From positions 434,001 through 498,000 of the forward strand of contig CAWKDW010000003.1 in NCBI GenBank assembly GCA_963848475.1: DNA of 64,000 nt, read 5' to 3'. Of this stretch, positions 56,803 through 64,000 are shown one piece after another (position 1 is the stretch's first letter; each line of letters begins with the position of its first letter). The DNA is from Solirubrobacter sp963848475 (GTDB lineage: Bacteria; Actinomycetota; Thermoleophilia; Solirubrobacterales; Solirubrobacteraceae). The notes below the pieces were generated by a model that saw only the letters and a list, made by a program, of their open reading frames with translations, made no database searches and was not told the origin of the DNA. A program made the translations under genes and the position numbers.

Positions 56803-57746
56803 TTGGCTTCAGTGATCAGCACCAGGAGGCGGTACCGGGTGGCCGGCTTGGCCGCTGCGTTGACGTTCGCCCTAGGCGGCGGGATCGCCGGCGCGCAGAC
56901 GCGTGGCACGCCGCTCTCGATCACGACCGCCCCCGTGATCGTCGGAGGCATGGTCGTGGGCACCACGCTGACGACCAGCGGCGGCGCCTGGCAGAGCCCG
57001 AACCCGGAGGCCAACCGGACCGAGGCGTGGTGGGAATGGTGGCGCTGCCCCAACACCAGCCAGATCTGGCGGTGTCAGTTTCAGACCCGCAACGACAGCT
57101 ATCGCTTGACTGACTCCGACCGGGGCCAGTACGTCTACCTCACCCGCTATGTGCGCTGGCGCAACAACGGCAACAACTGGGAGACCGTCACGCGTGTGAG
57201 CGCCACCCCGTCGCCCGTCACGACGCCGGTCCCCACGCCGGCCCCGACCCGACTCCGACTCCGACGCCGGTCGTGACGCCGGTCGCGACGGTCGCGCCGA
57301 CCCCCGCACCGACGTTCGACGTCGCCGCGGCCGTGCCGACGCCCGTGCCGACCAACGGGCAGGTCCTGCACGAGACCGCCCGCTCGCGGCGGATCATCAA
57401 GCCCTTCCCGGTCGTCCGCATGCGCGGCGTACTGACGACCACCGGGGCCAAGGTCTCGGTGCTCTCGGTCCGCGCGCCGCGCGCCGCGAAGGTGACGCTG
57501 CGCTGCAAGGGCAAGAGCTGTCCCGCGAGCCGCTGGTCGCGCAGCGCCCGCAAGAGCCGCCTGACGCGCATGTCCCGCTTCGAGCGCAACCTGCGCTCCG
57601 GAGTGACGCTCACGATCTCGGTGACCCGCCGCGGCTACGTCGGCAAGCGGACGGTGTTCGTGATCAGGCGCGGCCAGGCGCCGCTGCGCTCCGATCGCTG
57701 CCTCTCGGCCAAGGGCCGCATCACGCGGTGCCCGGCGGGGATATGA
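56803..57746 (+). CDS. Secreted protein with Ig-like W/C domain and Pro/Thr linker, one frame break
   Basis: About 314 residues from TTG 56803 (GTG 56812 also possible); AGGAGG at 56793. Signal peptide ending near AGAQT. An Ig-like module of the type often seen in secreted Thermoleophilia proteins: TSGGAWQSPNPEA, WWEWWRCPN, Cys in WRCQF, then YRLTDSDRGQYVYLTRYV. A linker of PTPTPTP and PVPTPAP repeats leads to a basic C-terminal domain (SRRIIKPFPVVRMRGVL, CKGKSCPASRW). One missing C in the CCC at 57248-57250 (plus strand) breaks the frame; this is a deletion, unlike most breaks in the window. First of three overlapping genes. Confidence 0.7.
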
Positions 57747-58150
57747 GCGACCGTCCGATCGCCGGCGTGCTCGCCGCCGTCGCCGCCGCGGTGTTCGTCG
57801 CCGGGTTCGCCGGTGCCGCCGTGACGCGCCCTGAGACCGCGGCCGTGGCCGAGGAGTCCGCGCCGAGCGCGGCCGCGGCGACCACCGAGACGAAGCTCGC
57901 CGCCGCGCTCACCGCGCCGTCGCTCTCACGCGTGGTCGCGCTGCCGGCCCTGCACCTGCCGGTGCACCGCAAGCCGGTCAAGAAGAAGCGGGCGAAGGCG
58001 AAGACCCAGGTCAAGGTGAGTACGACCGCGACCGCGCCCGCCCCGACCGCCACACCGCGCGCCCCCGTCGCGACGGCGGTCCCGCAGCGCCCGGCACCGG
58101 TCGCGCCGAAGCGTCCGTCGCCCAGCAAGACCTTCGACACCTCGGGATGA
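57743..58150 (+). CDS. Secreted or anchored Ala/Pro-rich protein
   Basis: 135 residues from ATG 57743, overlapping the previous stop (ATGA). One N-terminal hydrophobic helix (about 5-27) and a low-complexity Ala/Pro/Lys-rich remainder with KPVKKKRAKAK and PTATPRAPV, likely disordered. No family recognised. Middle gene of a three-gene operon. Confidence 0.6.
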   Translation: MSDRPIAGVLAAVAAAVFVAGFAGAAVTRPETAAVAEESAPSAAAATTETKLAAALTAPSLSRVVALPALHLPVHRKPVKKKRAKAKTQVKVSTTATAPAPTATPRAPVATAVPQRPAPVAPKRPSPSKTFDTSG

Positions 58151-59066
58151 TCGGCCGCCGAGCCGACGGCCGCCCGCGGCCGAGCCTACGGTGGATGGCC
58201 GTGGGCCTCGTCGTCGCGCTCGCCGCCGGGATCGGCGGATGGCTGGTCGCGAACCAGATCGCCGCCGATCCGGCCAGCGCGCCGGCGGTCGCCAAGGTGC
58301 TCGCCGCCGGCCCCGCGCGCCTGAAGGTCTCCAGCGACTGGGCGCGGGCCGCGCGCGCGCCGGCCGTCCCGGGCCTTCGCCGGCGCCCCCGCGTTCACGC
58401 CCTACGACGGACTGGCGACGACCGTCTCGGTCGCGCTCGCTGCCCGCCGACGACCCGGCGCTCGTCCCCGCCGCACTCATCCAAGCGGCCGAGGGTGGGC
58501 TGCCCAAGCCTGAGAAGGCGCGCGTCGTCGGGCTCGAGGCGCGCGCGTACCGCGGCATCCGCACGGGCGACTCGGTCCTGGACGTCTACGCGATCCCGAC
58601 CACGCGCGGCGTGCTCACGCTCGTCTGCGCCGCCCGCGACGGCGGCGCCGAAGCGCCGACCTGGTGCCTGAACGGGCTCGAGCAGATCACGGTCGACGGG
58701 GCGCAGCCGATCGCGCCGAAGGCCGGGACGGCGTACCGGCTGCGGGCGCCGGAGACATTGAGGGGGCTCGACGAGACGCGCGTGCGCGAGCGCGCGGCGC
58801 TGCGGCGCTCGAAGGGTCCCGTGGGCCAGGAACGCGCCGCCCGCGCGCTCTGGAAGGCCTACGGCGACGCTGCCGCCGAGCTCGCTCCCTACGCCGCCGC
58901 CGGCGAACCGTCCGCGCAGGTCGTCGCCGCGCTGCGCGAGACCGCCCGCGCCTATCGCGCGCTCGGCGACGCGGCGCAACGGCGCAGCAAGCGCGCCTGG
59001 GCGCGAGCCCGCACCGCCGTGAGCCGCGCCGAGCGCGAGTTCAAGGCGCGCGTCGCGGCGAGTTAG
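58147..59066 (+). CDS. Membrane-anchored protein of unknown function, two frame breaks
   Basis: About 305 residues from ATG 58147. One transmembrane helix (about 17-38) then an extracytoplasmic domain with FTPYDGLATTVSVALLP, YAIPTTRGVLTLVC and a Cys pair (VCAARDG ... WCLNGLEQ), followed by a long basic helical tail (ERAALRRSKGPVGQERAARA). Extra bases at 58375 and 58439 split it. No family recognised. Last of the three-gene operon; convergent with recR. Confidence 0.6.
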
Positions 59067-59659
59067 AGCGCGCGGCGGCCGGAGAACGCGCGGCCGAGCG
59101 TGACCTCGTCGGCGTACTCGAGGTCGCCGCCGACCGGAAGGCCGGAGGCGAGGCGCGTGACGACGATGTCGGGGACGCGCTGATGCAGCTCGCCCGCGAT
59201 GTGCAGTGCCGTGGCTTCGCCGGTCGTCGTCGGGTTGGTGGCGAGGACGACCTCGCGGACGCCTTCGACCACGCGGCCGTAGAGCTGGACGAGCCGCAGG
59301 TCCTCGGGCTCGACGCCGTCGATCGGCGAGAGCGCGCCGCCGAGCACGTGGTAGCGGCCGCGGAACTCGTGCGTGCGCTCGATCGGGATCACGTCGTTGG
59401 GCTCCTCGACCACACACAGCACGCTGAGGTCGCGACGCTCGTCGAGACAGATCGTGCAGCGCGGGCCCTCGGCGAGGTTGAAGCAGATCTCGCAGAGCGT
59501 GATCTTCTCCTTGACGTCGATGATCGCCTGCGCCAGAGCGCGCGCGTCGGCGTCCGACGCGCGCAGCATGTGGAACGCGAGCCGCTGGGCGGTGCGGTTG
59601 CCGATCCCCGGCAGCTTCGACAGCTCGGTGACGAGCCGCTGGAGGGGCGGGGCGAGCAA
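59063..59659 (-). CDS. recR: Recombination protein RecR
   Basis: 198 residues from TTG 59659; no ATG or GTG is available upstream before the ebfC stop. HhH region LSKLPGIGNRTAQRLAFHML, the zinc finger CEICFNLAEGPRCTIC, Toprim VCVVEEPNDV and a C-terminal Walker-B-like region with VTRLASGLPVGGDLEYAD. Works with RecO and RecF in gap repair. Overlaps the convergent gene by four bases. Confidence 0.95.
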   Translation of the reverse strand: MLAPPLQRLVTELSKLPGIGNRTAQRLAFHMLRASDADARALAQAIIDVKEKITLCEICFNLAEGPRCTICLDERRDLSVLCVVEEPNDVIPIERTHEFRGRYHVLGGALSPIDGVEPEDLRLVQLYGRVVEGVREVVLATNPTTTGEATALHIAGELHQRVPDIVVTRLASGLPVGGDLEYADEVTLGRAFSGRRAL

Positions 59660-59662
59660 GCG

Positions 59663-60097
59663 CTAGCGCTTCTTGTTCGCGCGGCGCGCGGCGCGGTTGC
59701 CGCCGGCGCCGGGCGCGCCGCCACCGCCGGGGGGAAGGCCGCCCATCCCGCCCATGCCGCCGAGTCCCAGCGACTCGAGCGCGCTCATCGGGTCAAAGCC
59801 GCCCTGCTCGGCGCCGCCGAGCTCGCTCTGCTGCAGCTGCTCGGCCATCCGCAAGGCCTCGTTGACCGCGGCGACGACCAGGTCCTGCAGCATCTCGACG
59901 TCCTCGGGGTCGACCGCGTCCGGGTCGATCGCGAGGCTCTCGAGGCGCAGGTCGCCGGTCATCGTCACCTTGACGGTGCCGCCGCCGGCGCTGGCCTCGA
60001 CCTTCTGTTCCTTGAGCTTCTCCTGCGCCTCCTGCTGGGCGGCGAGCATCGCCTGCGCCTCGGCGAGCATCTTCTGAAGGTTGGGCGGCTGGGGCAT
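59663..60097 (-). CDS. YbaB/EbfC-family nucleoid-associated protein
   Basis: 144 residues from ATG 60097, overlapping the dnaX stop (TGATG). N-terminal coiled coil (MLAEAQAMLAAQQEAQEKLKEQ), the core EASAGGGTVKVTMTGDLRLESLAIDPDAVDPED and a Gly/Pro/Met-rich tail (GLGGMGGMGGLPPGG). Dimers bind DNA. The dnaX-ybaB-recR order is a conserved replication/repair operon. Confidence 0.94.
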   Translation of the reverse strand: MPQPPNLQKMLAEAQAMLAAQQEAQEKLKEQKVEASAGGGTVKVTMTGDLRLESLAIDPDAVDPEDVEMLQDLVVAAVNEALRMAEQLQQSELGGAEQGGFDPMSALESLGLGGMGGMGGLPPGGGGAPGAGGNRAARRANKKR

Positions 60098-62290
60098 CAG
60101 GTCTGCTCCTCAGGTTCCGGAGGGAGTTCCTCCGCGTCGAACTCGTCCTTGAATCGCTGTACCAGGTCCTCGTCGGAGATCGGCACGACGGAGGTCACGG
60201 CGGCGGTCGCGCCGGCCGGGACCGGATCGCCGGCCGCGCGCAGCTCGTAGGCCAGCCGAAGCGAGCTCCCGGTGACCGCCCGGATGGCCTTGATGATCGT
60301 GTCGCGGTTCGCCGGGTCCTCGGCCTTGCGCTTGAGGAACCCGGAGGACTCCGGCCAGACGAGCGTCAGCCCGTCGCCGTCGAGCGAGGCGGGCGACGCC
60401 TCGTCGAGCGCGGCCGCGAGCATCGGTGTCCGCTCGCGCAGCGACTCGACGATGCCGGGCCAGGACTCGCCGAACTCGGCCAGCGAGAGCGTCAGGCTCG
60501 GCGCGGACGACGGCATCTCCGGATCGACGGTCGCGACCGCGGTCACCGCGGGGGCCGGATCGGCCGCCGTGGCGAGTCTGCGCGCGAGGTCGCCGGCGGT
60601 CTCGTCGGCGGCCTCCTGCGCGGAGCGGGCGCTGCCGTTGCCCGCGCCCGGAAGCGTCGTGGAGACCGAGACGGGCGGCTGCCCGTTGACCTCCGCGGTG
60701 ATCGAGACCGTGGTCACCCCGCGCCGCGGCTCGTCCGCGCTGTCCTCGCGCGGGGCGGGCGCCGGGCCAGGGTCGCCCGGCCAGGACGGATCGGCGTCGC
60801 CGGGCCAGGACGGGCCAGGGTCGCCGGGCCAGCCCGGGTCGGTGTCGGCGGGCCGGGAGGCGACGGGGTCCGCGGGTCGGGACGCGACGCGGTGTCGCGC
60901 GGGCCGGGCGGCGACCGGTGTCGGCGGGCCGGGACGCGGTGTCGGCGGGCCGGGAGGCGCGCGGCTCGACGGGCCGCGAGGCGGTGTCTCCAGGCCCCGC
61001 GGCGCCGGTGTCGCCCGACCGTGCCGGGCCGGCGTCGGCGGGTCGCGGCGGCGCGGCGGCGCGGCCCGCGGGCGTCTGCGCTTGCTCCGGCGTTCGCACC
61101 GCGGTCGCGGCGGGCGGCGCGGGCCCGCGGTTCTCGAGCCTCGCGATCCGCTCCTGGAGGGCCTTGATGGACGGCTCCAGATCCGGCTTGGCGGCCTTCA
61201 CGAGCGCCAGTTCGAGCTGGGTGCGCGGGTCGGCGCCGTCCTTCATCGCGCGCAGCGCGAACGCGATCAGCTCCAGCAGCCGGACGATCTCGGCGCCGCC
61301 GACGCGGCCGGGACTGCTCGGCCAGGCGCTCGTCCTGCTCCGGGGTGACGTGCAACTCGACCGGGACCTCGCCGAGCACCTGCGTCACGAGCAGGCCGCG
61401 GGCATGGGCCTCGAGGTCGCCGAAGAAGCGGCCGAGGTCGCGGCCGGAGTCGGCCAGCCGGGCGGCGGCCAGCAGCGCGCCGCGCGCGTCGCCGCCGGCG
61501 ACCGCGTCGAGCGTGCCGAACAGCAGGTCGGCGTCGGCCGCACCGAGCACGGCGAGCACGTCGTCGAGCACGATCTCCGCGCCCGAGTAGGCCAGCAGCT
61601 GCTCGAGCGTGCCGAGCGCGTCGCGGAACGAGCCCGTCGCCGAGCGGGCGACCAGCGCGACCGCCTCGTCGGGGATCTCGATCGACTCGCTGTCGGCCAC
61701 GCGGCGCAGCACCGAGGCGATCTGGACCACGCTGGGGCGGCCGAAGTCGAAGCGGTGGCAGCGGTCCACGACCGTCGGCAGGACCTTGTTGGCCTCGGTC
61801 GTCGCCAGCACGAAGATCGTGTGCGGCGGCGGCTCCTCGAGCGTCTTGAGGAACGCGTTCCACGCCGCCGGCGTGAGCATGTGCGCCTCGTCGAGGATGT
61901 AGACCTTGTAGCCGCCGGCCACCGGCGCGTAGCCGACGCGCTCGCGCAGGTCGCGGATGTCGTCGACGGAGTTGTTGGACGCGGCGTCCATCTCGACGAC
62001 GTCGAGCGAGGACGCCGAGGCGATCGACTTGCAGGACTCGCAAGCCCGCACGGCGCGATCGTCGGGCCGCCGGGACCGGTGCCGCCGCCGGCGGCGCCCT
62101 GGCAGTTCAGCGAAGCCGCCAGGATCTTGGCCATGGACGTCTTCCCGGTGCCGCGCGAGCCGACGAACAGATACGCGTGGTGCACGCGGTCCTGCTCGAT
62201 CGCATTGCTCAGCGTGCGGACGACGTGCTCTTGGCCGACCACGTCTGCGAACGTGCGGGGGCGATGACGGCGGTACAGAGAAGCGGCCAC
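60097..62290 (-). CDS. dnaX: DNA polymerase III subunits gamma/tau, three frame breaks
   Basis: About 730 residues from GTG 62290. RRHRPRTFADVVGQEHVV, Walker A GSRGTGKTSMAK, the zinc module beginning LNCQG and ACESCKSIA, Walker B VYILDEAHMLT, sensor region ATTEANKVLPTVVDRC. After domain III comes a long tau linker rich in SRPADT and WPGDPGPS repeats, then a tau C-terminal region (SLTLSLAEFGESWPGIVESL ... DEELPPEPEEQT-like end). Breaks: one missing base at CCC 62045-62047, one extra in GGG 61310-61312, one extra at 60916. The clamp-loader ATPase; divergent 5' overlap with the next gene. Confidence 0.93.
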
Positions 62291-63707
62291 GAGCTGTCTG
62301 AGTCTAGTGGCGCGCTCGGCCGCCTCGGCGTCCGGGCGGCGCTGCTGATCCCGCTCGGAGCGCTCGTTGCGTGGCTGCTCATCCAAGCGGGCTTCCTCAA
62401 TTACGACACCGCCTACAGCCTGCTGTGGGGCGGTGACGTGGCGCATCTGCGCCAGCCGGATTTCAGCGTTCCGGTCGCCCCGACCCCGCATCCGCTCGCG
62501 ACGGCGCTCGGCGTGCTGCTGACGCCGTTCGGCGATGCCGGGCAGACGATCTGGGTCGTGATCGCGTTCCTGTCGCTGGGCGCGCTGGCGTGGCTGACCT
62601 ACGAGCTCGGGGCGCACTGGTTCGGGCCCGCGGCCGGCGCCGTCGCCGCGCTCGTGATCCTGACGCGGGTCCCGGTGCTGAGCTTCGGCGTGCGCGCCTA
62701 CGTCGACATCCCCTACGTCGCGCTCGTGCTCGGCGCGATCCTCGCCGAGGCCCGCAGGCCGCAGACGAAGGTCCCGCTGATCCTGCTCGCGCTGGCGGGC
62801 CTGCTGCGGCCCGAGGCGTGGCTGCTCTCGCTCGCGTACGTCGCCTGGCGCCGCGACCTCAGGCTGCTGCCGCTCGCGCTCGCCGCTCCCGTGCTGTGGA
62901 TGTTCCACGACCTCGCTGCTGACCGGCGATCCGCTGCACTCGCTGACCGGCACGCGCGACAACGCCGAGGTGCTCGAGCGCAAGACCGGGCTCGGCGCCG
63001 TGCCGTTGACGGTGCCGCGCCGGCTCGGGGAGATCCTGCGCGAGCCCGGGCTGCTCGGGGCGTTCGCGGGCGGCGTGCTCGTGCTCGCGCTCATGCGCCG
63101 GCGCGCCGCGCTGCCGATCGCGGCCGGGTTCGCCTCGATCGCCGCGTTCTGCGTGCTCGCGGCGGCCGGGCTGCCGATCCTCGGCCGCTATCTGCTGCTG
63201 CCCGCCGCGCTGCTCGCGGTCTTCTGCGGAGCGGGCGTGTTCGGTTGGCTCAAGCTCGCGCACGACGACCCGTGGCGCCGGCGCTGGGCGATCATCGGCG
63301 GCGCGGTGCTCGCGGTCTTCGTGGTCCTCGCCCCGGCCCAGGCGGACCGCATCGGCAACCTGCGCGCGGCGATGGGCACGCAGTCGGAGATCCTCGCCGA
63401 CCTCCACGACATCACGGGCGACTTCGACTGCTCGCCCGTCACCGTGCCCAACCACCGGCCGGTGCCGCATGTCGCGCTCTGGACCGGGATCCCGCCGGGT
63501 GAGATCCGCTCCGCGCAACTGCAGGTGCCCGCCTCGGGCGTCTACGTCGATCCCGCCAGCGAGCGGGTGCTGCGCAACTTCACGCTCGACCCGCGCGATC
63601 CGCGCACGCTCACGGCCGCCGTTCCGCCCGGGTTCGAGCGCGTCGCCGCGAACCGCTCCTGGGTGCTCTACGAGCGCTGCCAGGCGAACACGAACGCCAC
63701 CGGGTGA
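62264..63707 (+). CDS. Membrane glycosyltransferase-like protein, one frame break
   Basis: About 480 residues from ATG 62264, which lies inside the divergent dnaX gene's 5' end (27-base overlap). About nine hydrophobic segments; the first loop carries FLNYDTAYSLLWGGD with acidic residues typical of GT-C enzymes (LNxDxA), and LTGTRDNAEVLERKTG follows the middle helices. C-terminal soluble region of about 130 residues. One extra base at 62912 splits it (MFHD then SLLTGDP). Probably uses lipid-linked sugars; substrate unknown. Confidence 0.78.
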
Positions 63708-64000
63708 TCGCGCAGGCGCTCCCACTTGGGCTTCAGCGCCAGCCACGTGTCGTCGATCAGCCGCTCACGCAGGTCGCGCAGCGTGAAGCCGGCGGCCCGC
63801 GCCGCCGCGACGTGCTCGCTGAGCAGGTGCACGTGGGTCTCGATCGCCACCGGCTCGCCGCCGGCGGCGTCGTAGTGGGTCGGCATGCCCGCGGCCATGA
63901 TGAAGTGCGGATGGAAGCCGACGAGCACGAACGTCCGGGCCAGCCGCGCCGCCTCGGCGTACAGCGGCTCCAGGGCGGCGAGGTGCTCGTCGACGAGACA
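63668..64000 (-). CDS. SAM-dependent methyltransferase, C-terminal part (runs off the window)
   Basis: 110 residues are visible; the frame is open to the right edge, so the N-terminus is outside. FVLVGFHPHFIMAAGMPTHYD and the end DHPVAFVFAWQRS match the C-terminal part of class I methyltransferases (methyltransf_11/25 type). The 3' end overlaps the convergent glycosyltransferase-like gene by 40 bases. Substrate unknown. Confidence 0.7.
   Translation of the reverse strand, partial: CLVDEHLAALEPLYAEAARLARTFVLVGFHPHFIMAAGMPTHYDAAGGEPVAIETHVHLLSEHVAAARAAGFTLRDLRERLIDDTWLALKPKWERLRDHPVAFVFAWQRS

Noticed and set aside
62040..62050. Programmed frameshift making DnaX gamma
   Set aside because: The break sits inside the ATPase domain zinc module, not at its end, and there is no slippery A/T heptamer or a stem; one missing base in a GGGG run explains it.

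Overview
The window is a gene-dense chromosomal segment of a GC-rich (roughly 70% by eye) actinobacterium. I infer the class Thermoleophilia, probably Solirubrobacterales. The reasons are the gene repertoire (anchor-less succinate dehydrogenase with a CCG subunit, LCP, PucR and Lrp regulators, many secreted proteins with Pro/Thr/Ala linkers), the common GTG/TTG starts, and the long runs of genes joined by ATGA or GTGA overlaps. No rRNA, tRNA, CRISPR array, prophage or insertion sequence was recognised.

A striking property is about 39 places where one conserved protein family is split between two reading frames. Nearly all are explained by one extra base, often in a GGG/CCC run or next to a G/C; three need one missing base (or two extra). 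I treat these as probable sequence or consensus errors and give each gene its full rejoined span, naming the break.

Layout. 1-8.7 kb: end of a zinc-finger/HTH gene, a secreted S55-like protein, a nucleoside phosphorylase, DedA, a LacI regulator divergent from a secreted (alpha/alpha)6-barrel glycosidase-like protein, and a PucR regulator. 8.5-15.6 kb: a long minus-strand operon M23 - LysE - metG - tatD - rsmA - ispE - DedA/PAP2 - small membrane protein. 15.7-18.1 kb: a compact four-gene operon of K+ channel, DUF1190-like lipoprotein, glutathionylspermidine-synthase-like ATP-grasp ligase and DUF350 membrane protein; this is the most interesting system here. 18.1-25.6 kb: ketopantoate reductase family, rsmI, ROK kinase, LCP, two acyl-CoA dehydrogenases, EamA permease, FmdB. 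25.6-31.7 kb: glyS, a di-iron R2-like protein with an extra C-terminal domain, a DrrAB-type ABC exporter, a secreted M23 peptidase and a PGPGW-like membrane protein.

31.66-31.98 kb is a non-coding, nested inverted-repeat region between convergent genes. 32-37.5 kb: small regulator/enzyme pairs (DUF2000 with Lrp, cupin plus NmrA with AraC), a TPR protein, an O-methyltransferase and an aldo/keto reductase. 37.6-40.9 kb: hsp20-lon. 41-47.7 kb: a secreted protein, EAL protein, MBL hydrolase, cation/proton antiporter, NAD(P)-binding protein plus SRPBCC, and an AT-hook/winged-helix protein. 47.7-53.6 kb: malate dehydrogenase, a site-2 protease and a class-E-like sdhABE operon, which together cover two consecutive TCA steps. 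53.6-56.6 kb: lysC-asd with a clear terminator. 56.8-59.1 kb: three overlapping genes for secreted or anchored proteins. 59.1-62.3 kb: dnaX-ebfC-recR. 62.3-64 kb: a membrane glycosyltransferase-like protein and a truncated methyltransferase.
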